Assembly: GCA_963836735.1 (NCBI GenBank)
Contig: CAWIKP010000021.1
Coordinates: 1-64,000, forward strand
Direction: 5' to 3'
Length of the DNA: 64,000 nucleotides
Origin: JACCXG01 sp963836735
GTDB lineage: Bacteria > Acidobacteriota > Vicinamibacteria > Vicinamibacterales > 2-12-FULL-66-21
A program made the translations under genes and the position numbers. The notes below the pieces were generated by a model. That model was not told the origin of the DNA. It made no database searches and saw nothing but the letters and a program-made list of their open reading frames with translations. Numbering within the stretch: the stretch's first letter is position 1; each line of letters starts with the position of its first letter. Shown in pieces: positions 56,801 to 64,000 of the stretch.

Positions 56801-56836
56801 CGCGGCGATCGCAGCCAGCACGATTCGAGCACGCAT
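53810..56836 (-). CDS. TonB-dependent receptor with carboxypeptidase-regulatory domain
   Basis: 1008 residues from ATG 56836, with GGAGGG upstream. A signal peptide (LAAIAAMIAAADAAAQ) is followed by the carboxypeptidase-regulatory domain (GTISGRVLDVQGAALPGATA, GDYILTGLPSGPYTITF), a plug (LPTSRDLNAILMMAPGVHPT, SAEFGRFSGGVVNIITKSG) and a barrel ending RMSFGVRF. It is intact. It is one of three Oar-like receptors here, and the three differ enough to suggest different cargo. No dedicated partner genes are adjacent. Confidence 0.94.
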   Translation of the reverse strand: MRARIVLAAIAAMIAAADAAAQTTTGTISGRVLDVQGAALPGATATAKSPNLQGTRESVTSENGDYILTGLPSGPYTITFSLPGFQTQTRSVVLAPTQVLPLEVQLGPAQISEEVTVTGSADTLTKTAQIATNFSQDLIAQLPTSRDLNAILMMAPGVHPTGPAGAYSFGGSVSFENLFLLNGVSINENIRGQAFDTAIEDAIQETTVANGGVSAEFGRFSGGVVNIITKSGGNQFSGSFRESLNNDKWRTLAPFETERLATTPEPRIDKVVPTSEYTIGGPVMRDRLWFFTSGRLRDESQGRTLIATNVPYEFTEEQRRYEIKGTYSLTPAHRFQVNYNHHDRSQINYSFNQNLTMDLRSLGTRRLPERLYAVNYSGMLTSKLFVEALVSKRTLDFIGAGAKSTDLVEGTLLIDSSRGLTRWWSDTFCGVCTPEGRDSNDVFVKGTYFLSTPRFGSHNLVFGYDRFNDIRRADNHQSGSDYRIISAGAIISGNGAGENDLFPIFLGDGTTTIQWNPIVEESEGSDFLTHSGFINDNWRLTDRVTANVGIRFDRNHGADQSGNVVAKDSAWSPRLGIIWDPNGKGAWSVTASVAKYVAAISNPVADSSAASGNPQNRTYLYRGASINGPGTATLVPTDQAIRSVFDWFFANGGPGAIPLSSAPTIPGVTPQIAGGLASPSAWEYAGGISRVWGARASLRADLLIRHYVDFYMRQADTTTGHVQDPTGRSFDLTLITNAPDGLLSRDYAGGTFTATYRFGRVLDIGGNYTISRAHGNFDAENVASGPVPFDYRYPEYKQESWNFPQGDLAVDQRHRARIWANYTPNFLKGLTLSVLQALESGVPYAAGNTNGVDPRPYVTNPNNAYLSPPSSTTTTYFFGPRDEFHTEGQVRTDFAANYVYRMAGASRMQLFGQLQVLNVFNQFQLCACGSTIFGTGSAANAGGVNLQRIDTTVLTPGTTSSRYAAFDPFTTTPVRGVNWDYGPAFGTALNRFGYTTPLTVRMSFGVRF

Positions 56837-57211
56837 AACTCGTCCCTCCCACATTTCGTCCCAACGGCGGGACGTACTGATTCATTGACTCCGGTCGTGC
56901 AGGTCAGGCGCGACGCGGAGCAAGACCGACGCCGATCCACGAGGACGGATCGGTCAATTTGCGTGGAAGAAATCCGCCTGGGAAGAGTTTCCGGGTTTCA
57001 GGTACGGATGGTCAGTGGGCCGTGACGATCGTCAGCGCCAGCACTCGAGCGGTCGGGGCCGCACGCTTCCAGCCTGAAGCGACGGGAGCGGGACGCGGAC
57101 GCCGAATCCATCCCTTTGGTCGTCGGGACCGACGATCTGGATCGTGCCCGCGTGATTCGAAGTGAGACTACTGCCAGCGACGCAGCGATGGTACGGGGCG
57201 CGATGGTGCCG

Positions 57212-57922
57212 TCAGTTCAGCACGACAACCTGATACCCGTTCGACACACGCGAGTAATAGGTGGAGCCACACTGCGAGTAGGTCGAGCCGGTGATCTGTA
57301 CGGCTTTGCAGCCGGCCGGAAGCGTCGCGATGACCGCACCGGCAGGAGCCTCGACGACCTGGTACGCAACCTCCCCGCTGGTCATGACCCGCGTGTAGTA
57401 GGTGTTGTCGTGGTAGTAGTAAGTCGATCCGCTCACCGGGACCGGCGCCGCGGCGGCCGGTGGTTTCGCGAGCATCGTGCCGATCGCGATGCCGGCGCCG
57501 ACCGCCGCGACGGCTTTCCAGGCTTCGTAGCTCTCGTAGCGGTCGCCCACGACCACGCCGCCGTAGCGGCCGACGGCCGCGGCCCCTTCTTCCCCGACGA
57601 CGACCGCGCCGCGCCGGCCGACTGCTCCGCCCTGGACGTCGACTTCCTCGCCGGTCACGACATTACCGTTGCGGCCGACTGCGGCATATCCTTCTTCGCC
57701 GCTGACGACCGCACCATTGCGCCCGGCCGCCGCGTAGCCTTCTTCACCCTTGACGGCGGTACCCCGCGGCCCGGATGCCACGCTGGCATCGTCGCCATGT
57801 GCCACCGCGCCGCGCCGGCCGGCGCGCACCTGCGCCGCGATCGGCGCCAGACCCGCCATCGCGACGAGGGCTGCCGTGACCAGAGTGCAGATGACTTTTT
57901 TTCCCGCGCGTTGTTGCCTCAT
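57212..57922 (-). CDS. Exported DUF6515-like protein with Gly-rich internal repeats
   Basis: 236 residues from ATG 57922. A signal peptide (ICTLVTAALVAMAGLAPIAAQ) is followed by four imperfect repeats of about 18 residues (GEEGYAAAGRNGAVVSGEEG, GYAAVGRNGNVVTGEE, GAVGRRGAVVVGEEG, AAVGRYGGVVVG), a hydrophobic Ala-rich helix, and a C-terminal domain with two related halves: GSTYYYHDNTYYTRVMTSG and GSTYSQCGSTYYSRVSNGYQ, the DUF6515 signature. It is cell-envelope located by inference. It lies just downstream of the DUF2092 gene on the same strand. Confidence 0.8.
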   Translation of the reverse strand: MRQQRAGKKVICTLVTAALVAMAGLAPIAAQVRAGRRGAVAHGDDASVASGPRGTAVKGEEGYAAAGRNGAVVSGEEGYAAVGRNGNVVTGEEVDVQGGAVGRRGAVVVGEEGAAAVGRYGGVVVGDRYESYEAWKAVAAVGAGIAIGTMLAKPPAAAAPVPVSGSTYYYHDNTYYTRVMTSGEVAYQVVEAPAGAVIATLPAGCKAVQITGSTYSQCGSTYYSRVSNGYQVVVLN

Positions 57923-57978
57923 GACTCGCCGACTCCCTTTCCAGATCAAGCTTCGGCCCGACTTCAACCGCCCGCGGA

Positions 57979-58785
57979 TTATTTCGTGGGGGGTCCGGCG
58001 GGTTTCGCGGCCGCGGCATTCCTGATCGCCGCAGCCCGTTGCACGATCGCGATGCCCTCGTAGTCCGCGGGCAGCTTCGGGACGAACATGGCGGTGGTGG
58101 CTTGCGGGGCGAGGTTCCAGCCGGTGAAGGTCAAATCGACCTCGGGCTGGCCCCTGCGTTTCTTCTGCACGACCTTCAGGCGTTTCGGCAGCGGATCGCC
58201 CTTCTCGGGTAGCCACAGTTCCCAGTCGACGCCGACGTCCTTGAACGCCAGATGCACACAGGACGTGTCGCCCACGTTCTCGGTGCCGACGTAGCCGCCG
58301 GTGGTCTTGTCGGTCAGCAGCGCCTTCTCCGCCGAGCCGTAGAACAGATCACCCATCGGCAGGGCCATGTCGTACCGCTCGGCAAGCACGTCCAGCGTGC
58401 GGTCGATGCTCTCGGGCATCGGCGCCTGGGCGAAGACCTTGTCCTTGTGCGAGGCGATGGTCAACGTCTTGCCGTTGTACCAAGCCTCGAGGCCCCGGCC
58501 GCCCGTCAGCTTGCTGTGGAAACGATCGGGGCGTCGCACGGTGTAGACGCCGGTCAGAGATGCCGACTCTTTCTTGCCAGAGACACGCACGACGTCGCGC
58601 ACCTCGGTCGTCGTCGCGCTCAGCTCGGAGGCCGCGGCAAGCCGGGCGCTCATCTGCTGCACCAGTTCCCGGCCGCGCGCGAGCCGTTCGGCATCGGTCG
58701 ACGGTTCCCGGTGCCCGCAGGCCGTCAGACTGAAGGCGGCCAGGCCCGTCACGGCCCATCCAGAAAGCAGCGTTCGTGCTGTCAT
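57979..58785 (-). CDS. DUF2092 domain lipoprotein
   Basis: A 268-residue lipoprotein (lipobox FSLTAC, Cys23). The mature domain, with LVQQMSARLAAASELSATTT, VYTVRRPDRFHSKL, ASHKDKVFAQAPMP, TSCVHLAFKDVGVDWELWLP and RLKVVQKKRRGQPEVDLTFT, fits DUF2092, related to LolA/LppX-like folds that hold lipid in a half-barrel. Function is unknown; periplasmic lipid or hydrophobic-ligand handling is possible. The DUF6515-like gene follows 56 bases downstream, a pairing that suggests joint function. Confidence 0.85.
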   Translation of the reverse strand: MTARTLLSGWAVTGLAAFSLTACGHREPSTDAERLARGRELVQQMSARLAAASELSATTTEVRDVVRVSGKKESASLTGVYTVRRPDRFHSKLTGGRGLEAWYNGKTLTIASHKDKVFAQAPMPESIDRTLDVLAERYDMALPMGDLFYGSAEKALLTDKTTGGYVGTENVGDTSCVHLAFKDVGVDWELWLPEKGDPLPKRLKVVQKKRRGQPEVDLTFTGWNLAPQATTAMFVPKLPADYEGIAIVQRAAAIRNAAAAKPAGPPTK

Positions 58786-58960
58786 GAGATCGTCTCCGGC
58801 TGGAGGTCTTGCCCTAGTGTCGCGTCTCCGACACTAGAGAGGCAAAACACACGCCATCGCCAACCCGTCACGACCCTGAGGAAACGCGCAAAGCGAGGCT
58901 TCGCCTCCGGCAGGGCAAGGAGCCAGCCACGGGATATTGCGAGGGGGGGAAGGTCCTGCA

Positions 58961-59047
58961 GAGTCGGGGGTTCGCGGGGTCGCGGGGTCGGAAGTCGCTA
59001 TCCAGGGATCTTGGAACCGCAAACCCGCGAGCCGCGAACCCGCGACT
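58961..59047. repeat. Inverted repeat with TCGCGGG-type arms
   Basis: The left arm 58961-58991 (GAGTCGGGGGTTCGCGGGG and more) and the right arm 59019-59047 (AACCCGCGAGCCGCGAACCC and GCGACTC) are imperfect reverse complements around a 27-base spacer. It lies between the convergent-side end of the APC permease and the DUF2092 start. The arms use the same short G-rich word style as the repeats at 29841, 39572 and 43718. No coding content; the gap 58786-59073 holds nothing else I can identify. Confidence 0.7.
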
Positions 59048-59073
59048 CTTACACGGATTGTGGGGTCGGGTCT

Positions 59074-60474
59074 TTAGACGCGACCCCACCCGCGGTAGTA
59101 CCAGTAGACCGGCAGCCCGAGCGCGATCAGCACCAGGCCCGCCACGGATTCGACCGGACGGTTGATCAAGGTGTTGATCACGAGCCATACGGCCACCAGC
59201 ACGAAGGCGAGCGGCACGAGAGGATAGCCGAGCGTCCGGTATGGCCTGGCCAGCTCCGGCGCCCGGACTCTCAGCACGAACACCGCTGACGTGACCAGGC
59301 CGTAGAAGATCCACGACGCGAAGATCACGTAGTCCGTCAATTGATCGTAGGTACCCGACGCGGCGAGCACGCAGGCCCAGGCCGCCTGAATCAGGACGGC
59401 CGCGACCGGCACGCGCGTCCGCGAACTCAGGACAGCGGCCCGGGCGATGAAGAGACCATCTCGCGCCATCGCAAACGGCACGCGGGCGCCCGTGAGCGTC
59501 GCGCCGTTGAGCGCGCCGAGCGCCGACAGCACGAAGGCGATCGACATCAGCTTGCCGCCGCTCTCGCCGAACGCGGTCTGCGCCGCCTTGGTGGCCACCG
59601 GCAGGGCATCGCGATGGGCCGTGGAGTTCGAGGTCAGAATCTCCGACCAGGGCAACGCGTAGAAATACGAGAGGTTTGCCGAGCAATAGATCACCATGAC
59701 CGCGACCATGCCGCCAATCAGCGCGCGCGGCACGTTGCGGCCGGGGTCCTTGACCTCGCCCGCGGCCATGGGCATGTTGTTCCAGCCGTCGTAGGCCCAG
59801 AGCGCCGCCAGCATCGCCAGGCCGAACGCCGCCACGCCGCCGCGCGGACCGCTCGAGGGCGACGCCAGGTGCGACCAGTCGGCCGTCGTGGACAGAAAGG
59901 CGATCCCGAACACGACGAGGCCGATTCCTCCGACCTTGAGGATGGTCAACACCGACTGCACCCGTCCGCCCACGACGACGGTCAGGCAGTTGACGATGGC
60001 GAAAAACGCAATCGCGGCGATCGCCACGATCTGGGTCAGGCCGAATTGCCACTGCATCGTCCGGCCCAGAACCCTGTAGGTGGCGGCGGTCCAGGCGCCG
60101 CCGAGCGGGACGATGGCAGACAGGAAGGTCGCGAAGCCAACCCCGAGGATCGCGATCGAACCGGATCCGGCCACGACGAACCGCATCCATCCGAAGAGAA
60201 ACGCGGCCAGCTCGCCGTAGGATCGGCGGAGGTAGACGTATTCCCCGCCGGCTTGCGGCAACATCGCGCCGAGCTCCGCGTAAGTCAGCGCGCCGGCGAG
60301 CGACAGGAGCCCGGCCGCGACCCACGCCGCCAGCACGAGCAGAGGCGAACCGGCATCCTGCGCCATGATCGCCGACTTGATGAAGACCCCGGTCCCGATG
60401 ACCGTGCCCACGACCAGGGCGGTGGTATCGGTCAGGGTCAGGCCGCGAACGAGCTGGGTGCGATGCTGTTCCAT
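59074..60474 (-). CDS. Amino-acid permease, APC superfamily
   Basis: 466 residues if it starts at ATG 60474 (ATG 60492 would add six). Twelve hydrophobic segments. The TM1 consensus VVGTVIGTGVFIKSA and the conserved QAGGEYVYLRRSYGELAAFL and ALWAYDGWNNMPMAAGEVKD blocks place it in the LAT/amino-acid-polyamine-organocation family. It moves amino acids across the inner membrane by exchange or symport. Substrate not defined. The triplicate 36-bp repeat begins 25 bases upstream of this start. Confidence 0.9.
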   Translation of the reverse strand: MEQHRTQLVRGLTLTDTTALVVGTVIGTGVFIKSAIMAQDAGSPLLVLAAWVAAGLLSLAGALTYAELGAMLPQAGGEYVYLRRSYGELAAFLFGWMRFVVAGSGSIAILGVGFATFLSAIVPLGGAWTAATYRVLGRTMQWQFGLTQIVAIAAIAFFAIVNCLTVVVGGRVQSVLTILKVGGIGLVVFGIAFLSTTADWSHLASPSSGPRGGVAAFGLAMLAALWAYDGWNNMPMAAGEVKDPGRNVPRALIGGMVAVMVIYCSANLSYFYALPWSEILTSNSTAHRDALPVATKAAQTAFGESGGKLMSIAFVLSALGALNGATLTGARVPFAMARDGLFIARAAVLSSRTRVPVAAVLIQAAWACVLAASGTYDQLTDYVIFASWIFYGLVTSAVFVLRVRAPELARPYRTLGYPLVPLAFVLVAVWLVINTLINRPVESVAGLVLIALGLPVYWYYRGWGRV

Positions 60475-60498
60475 GTCGTCGGGAGCGTACAACGAGAC

Positions 60499-60648
60499 GA
60501 CCCGGTGTCAGACGGTGAATCGTGAACGCGCCGAGACCCGGTGTCAGACGGTGAATCGTGAACGCGCCGAGACCCGGTGTCAGACGGTGAATCGTGAATC
60601 GTGAACGCGTCGAGACGTTGGCGCGTTCACGATTCACCGTCTGACACC
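60499..60648. repeat. Triplicate 36-bp direct repeat with an inverted fourth copy
   Basis: The unit GACCCGGTGTCAGACGGTGA plus 16 further bases occurs at 60499-60534 and 60535-60570, and a third time from 60571 with an eight-base internal duplication. At 60621-60648 a 28-base block (GCGCGTTCACGATTCACCGT and eight more) is an exact inverted copy of the unit, so each direct copy can pair with it. It sits upstream of the APC permease start. Repeats directly abut with no spacers, so it is not CRISPR. Confidence 0.85.
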
Positions 60649-60833
60649 GAGCTCTCCAGGGACTTGGGCTACGCCAGCTTCGCGGCGCACATCGCCAACG
60701 GCGCCGCCCCGCCGATCAGATTCGGACTTGGACCAGGCGCCCGGGGGCTCTGACCCCCCGGGTGTCGGGCAATGGCGCCGATCGGGTTCACGAAACCCGG
60801 AACGTTCGTGCTCTCAGCCTGCGCAGGCCTCGC

Positions 60834-61373
60834 TCATCGGCGATCCATCAGCGTCAGAATCCTGTGACAGGTGCCGTAGCTTCGAATCGTCATCTCCTGA
60901 TACACAGGCTTCGTCACGATCCGGGACATCCGGCTCTTTCCAAGATCCCGGAGCGCCGTCGACAGGTACAGCACGCCTGTCCCGCCCTCGACCGAATCGA
61001 CACCCGGCCTCACGTCGACTTCCTTCAGCGCAGCCGCCGCGGTCACCGGTGGACGGAGAAACGCGATGTTCATCCGCAGGTCGGTCCGGGATCGCCATGC
61101 AGGGGGCGCGTCGGACAGCACGGTCTTCAGCCGGTCACGCGAGAGCACGACGACGCGCGGATTGATCCCCAGCGCGGACTCGGTCGCCGCGTCGATCTCC
61201 GGGGCCAGTTTCGCGGCACTCTTCCGCGCGCTCTCGAACACGACGTTACCGCTCTGAATGAAGGTTTCCACGCGCGCGAACCCGGCGTTTTCGAGGCACG
61301 CCCTCAACGCCGCCATCTTCGTGATGTTCCGGCCGCCGACGTTGATGCCGCGCAACAGCGCAACGTAGGTCAT
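60834..61373 (-). CDS. DUF1697 domain protein
   Basis: A 179-residue cytoplasmic protein with the family start YVALLRGINVGGRNITKMA, LRACLENAGFARVETFIQSG and NVVFES, then GINPRVVVLSRDRLKTV and the ending TIRSYGTCHRILTLM, which matches DUF1697 (TRS-type end). The domain is alpha/beta and its function is unknown. A homologous fold has been linked to nucleotide handling, but that is not established here. It is intact and transcribed in the same direction as the permease. Confidence 0.88.
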   Translation of the reverse strand: MTYVALLRGINVGGRNITKMAALRACLENAGFARVETFIQSGNVVFESARKSAAKLAPEIDAATESALGINPRVVVLSRDRLKTVLSDAPPAWRSRTDLRMNIAFLRPPVTAAAALKEVDVRPGVDSVEGGTGVLYLSTALRDLGKSRMSRIVTKPVYQEMTIRSYGTCHRILTLMDRR

Positions 61374-61429
61374 GGATCGCCTTCATTCCTGGCCGGCGAA
61401 TCGGCCGGGTCCAGGACCCGGCCTCTACG

Positions 61430-63269
61430 TCAGTACGCCATCGCGTAGCAGTCACGCCGCGGATCCGCCCCCGCGATCCGCGTCCCCGTTGCCGGATCGA
61501 CGACCACCGCCGTCGCGCAACTCGGGATGCTCCGCGGCGCGATCCTGCTGACATCGTGGCCGCGCGATTTCAGCTCTTCGAAGACCGCATCGGGAAAGTC
61601 CGACTCGAGGTTGAGCTGATTGAATCCCCCGGAATGCGGCCAGAACGAGCCGTAGAAATGCAGCGTCTGCGCGCGCGGCCAGCGAAACGCCTCGTGCAGA
61701 TTCGGGTACCACTCCTGCCAGAACTCGATCACGTTCAGCAGGCCCTGCAGGATGGTCTGTTCCTGGTTGTCGCCGCCGGGTGTGCCAATCGCCATGAACG
61801 GCTCGCCGTTCCTCAGCACGATGCTCGGCGTCAACGTGTAGCGCGGGCGCGAGCGCGGACGTAACTGGGCCGCGCGCGTCTTGTCGAGCCAGAACGACTC
61901 TCCGCGGACGCTCATCATGACCCCTGTCGATCCGAGGACGACCGACGTCGGGAGCCAGGCGCCGCTCGGGGTGCTGTCGAACACGTTGCCGTCACGGTCG
62001 ATGACCGACATATGCGTCGTGTCCTTCACGATCCCGTGGGTGGGATCGTCATCGCCCGACACCGGCCGGGACGCCACCGCGTCGCTGATGTTCGCGACCC
62101 AGTACGGCCACGTCTTCACCTTGGAGTCGAACGGCAGCGGGTCGCCGGCGGTGTAGCCGCGGGACGCCCGGCGGGGGTCGATCTGCGCGGCGCGCTGGCG
62201 CGAGTAGGCCTTGGACAACAGACCCTCGGCAGGGCTCTCGACGAATGCCTGATCGGCATAGTAGCTGTCGCGATCGGCGTAGGCGAGCTTCATCGCTTCG
62301 ACCACCGTGTGGACATAGTCGGCGCTGTTGCGTCCCATCGCCTTGAGGTCGAACTGCTCCAGGATGTTCAACGATTCGAGCAGGACCGGCCCCTGGCTGC
62401 CGAACGATTGCTTGTAGACCTCGTAGCCGCGGTAGGTCGTCATCGCGGGCTCTTCGACCTTCGCGAAGAAGTCCGAGAAGTCGTCGAGCTCCCAGGGCGC
62501 GTCATGCTGCTTGAGGAACGCGACCATCTCGCGCGCGATGTCTCCCTTGTAGAACCGGTCGCGAGCCGCCACGATCCCGGCGGCCCTCCCCCGCCGGGCC
62601 GCACCGCGCTCCGCATCGACCATTCGTTTGAGGGTACGCGCGAGGTCCGGCAGCACGATCGTGTCTCCGGCCTGGTAGGCGGAGCCGTCCGGCTTCAGCC
62701 ACATCCGGCGATTGTCCGGCCATGAGTCGATGAACTTGCGATTCGCCTCGATCGCCTGCGTCGTCCGCGGCCGGAGCGGGAAGCCGTGCTCCGCGTAGTC
62801 GATCGCCCGGGCCGCGACCTGCGCGAACGTCATCGTGCCCCAGCGTTCGAGCACGGTCAGCGCGGCGTGCAGCACGCCTGGCACCACCGCGGGGTCGAGG
62901 CCGACCCCCGCCATCGTCTTGCCTCGCGAGAGATACCAGTCGATCGTGGCGGCCTTCGGCGCCCAGCCCTGACCGACCACCGACACGACCGTGCGGCTCT
63001 TGCGCGGATAGACGAGAACCAGGCCCTCGCCGCCGAGGCTATACAGAATCCTGTTCGACGACGCCACCGACGAGCATGGCGGCGACGCCGGCATCGAACG
63101 CGTTCCCGCCTTTCAGGAGCGTCTCGAACGCGGCCGCCGACGTGAGCGGATGGCCCGTGGAGACGGCGGCATTGCGCCCCATCACCGGCGGGCGCTCGGC
63201 GGCCTCGTACGAGAGGCCCGAGAACGAGACGACGAGACATGCGGCGACTGCCGCGGCTGAGTACCGCAT
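61430..63269 (-). CDS. Gamma-glutamyltransferase family protein (frameshifted)
   Basis: Start ATG 63269, GGAGG upstream, signal peptide (AAAVAACLVVSFSGLSYEAA). The N-terminal GRNAAVSTGHPLTSAAAFET and GGNAFDAGVAAMLVGG match the family; a frame change near 63060 then leads to the long frame. DTTHMSVIDRDGN holds the nucleophile Thr that becomes the new N-terminus after autocleavage, and IGTPGGDNQEQTILQGLLNV is the C-terminal signature. It transfers or hydrolyses gamma-glutamyl groups of glutathione-like peptides in the periplasm. All key residues are visible. Confidence 0.88.
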
Positions 63270-63413
63270 CGATGCGACCTCCCCGGTCCTCAAAGTTGGG
63301 TGATTATCCGCGCGCGGCGCGAAGGAACGCAATGGCGGCGGGCTGCAAATCCGATAGCTGCTGCCGACGGCTTCGACGCGGCTGCGTGGGGCGTGGCCTA
63401 CAATTGGCCCGCT

Positions 63414-64000
63414 GTGCCCCCACCCCAGTCGCTCGTCGCCGCGGTCAAGGCTCGAACTGTGGTGCCGTTTGTCGGCGCCGGCCTGAGTGTCAGCGTCGGC
63501 CCGACCCTGTTCCCCAACTGGGCGGGACTGATCGAGCGCATGGCGGTGCGGCTCGACGAGGAAGCACAGGCGCCCATCGCAACGAGAGTTCGGACGCTGG
63601 TGACGGCGAAAGAGCTCACCGAAGCCGCCGAGCTCGCCCACGAGAGCCTCGGACCGGATCGTTTCAACGCGGTGATGGAGAAGACCTTCGACGTACCGAT
63701 GCCGCCGGAGGCCAACTTGTCCGCCGTGGAAGCACTCTGGCGACTGCAGCCGCGTGCGGTCATCACCACCAATTACGACGACGTGCTCCGCTGGCCGTTT
63801 CAGCGGCGCAGCAACCGGCTCGAGTCGGCGTCACGCGTGATGCCCCGGCAAATCGACAACGAGGACAGCGGACGTCTCCGCGCCATCATCACCCCGGTCG
63901 ACAACGTACCGCTCGTGTGGCACCTGCACGGATCGGTGGCGCGACCCAGACCATCATCCTGACGCACCGCCAGTACGAGCGGCTGTACGGCGCCGGCACC
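63414..64000 (+). CDS. SIR2-like domain protein, truncated by window end
   Basis: Start taken as GTG 63414, where the product begins VPPPQSLVAAVKARTVVPFV. The NAD-binding region VVPFVGAGLSVSVGP, the PRAVITTNYDDVL block and the conserved VWHLHGS are typical of SIR2-like (SIR2_2) domains rather than protein deacetylases. The frame changes near 63945. Resuming, it reads DATQTIILTHRQYERLYGAG to the end, so the C-terminus is missing. SIR2-like domains hydrolyse NAD+ in several antiphage systems (Thoeris ThsA, DSR types). Whether this is a defence effector cannot be decided without the rest. Confidence 0.75.

Noticed and set aside
58868..60637. 589-aa minus-strand frame overlapping the permease
   Set aside because: It includes the tandem repeats as coding sequence and is out of frame with the well supported APC permease.
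60499..60648. CRISPR array
   Set aside because: Repeats abut directly with no unique spacers, one copy is inverted, and no cas gene is present.

Overview
The window looks like a chromosomal segment of a high-GC, Gram-negative soil or sediment bacterium, most likely an Acidobacteriota member of the Vicinamibacteria type. The evidence is the repertoire: three Oar-like TonB-dependent receptors with an N-terminal carboxypeptidase-regulatory domain, two duplicated-orphan (ADOP-type) ABC permeases without an ATPase partner, PD40/TolB-like beta-propeller proteins, many exported zinc peptidases and lipoproteins, and protein families common in that phylum (DUF2092, DUF6515, DUF3237, DUF2236, DUF1697). 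No rRNA, tRNA, CRISPR array, intact IS element or prophage was found. About eighteen of roughly fifty genes are split by one-base frame changes inside well conserved proteins. This is more typical of uncorrected assembly indels than of mass pseudogenisation, so these genes are given as single loci over their whole extent.

Layout. 0-8 kb: TonB receptor, YdeI-like protein, ispH, an MpaB-like oxygenase, and a winged-helix regulator fused to a membrane domain. 8-20 kb: dodecin, a serine hydrolase that lacks its SxxK motif, an ADOP permease, small exported proteins, a GNAT enzyme, a GAF histidine kinase overlapping a PP2C-type response regulator, and a second ADOP permease. 19.5-30 kb: an alpha/beta-hydrolase/LuxR fusion, an MddA-like methanethiol methyltransferase, an HEAGH putative metallopeptidase, an exported ADP-ribosylglycohydrolase operon, a geranylgeranyl-reductase-like flavoprotein and a phytoene-desaturase-like flavoprotein. 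30-37 kb: a tightly overlapping sialic-acid cluster (MFS transporter, N-acetylneuraminate lyase, exo-sialidase) followed by an M28 peptidase and a flavin monooxygenase. 37-46 kb: a PD40 protein, an HELEH protein, prmA, a GlcD-like oxidase, a second M28 peptidase, a double TonB-C protein, a double-ACT protein, a metzincin protease, an ABA4-like membrane operon and a divergent TetR regulator. 46-64 kb: two more TonB receptors, DUF3237, a lipoprotein, a PD40 protein, the DUF6515/DUF2092 pair, an APC permease, DUF1697, gamma-glutamyltransferase, and a SIR2-like gene cut by the window end.

The most unusual layer is between the genes. There are four imperfect inverted repeats whose arms are tandem, roughly 7-nt G-rich units. 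One of them appears to be interrupted by a 182-bp MITE-like palindrome flanked by CTAG. There is also a 36-bp triplicate repeat with an inverted fourth copy, a perfect 21-bp stem after the dodecin gene, a 66-bp element present twice, and a short repeat inserted in frame in a gene. These small elements, together with the exported-enzyme genes, are what I would examine first. I cannot show that they form one system.
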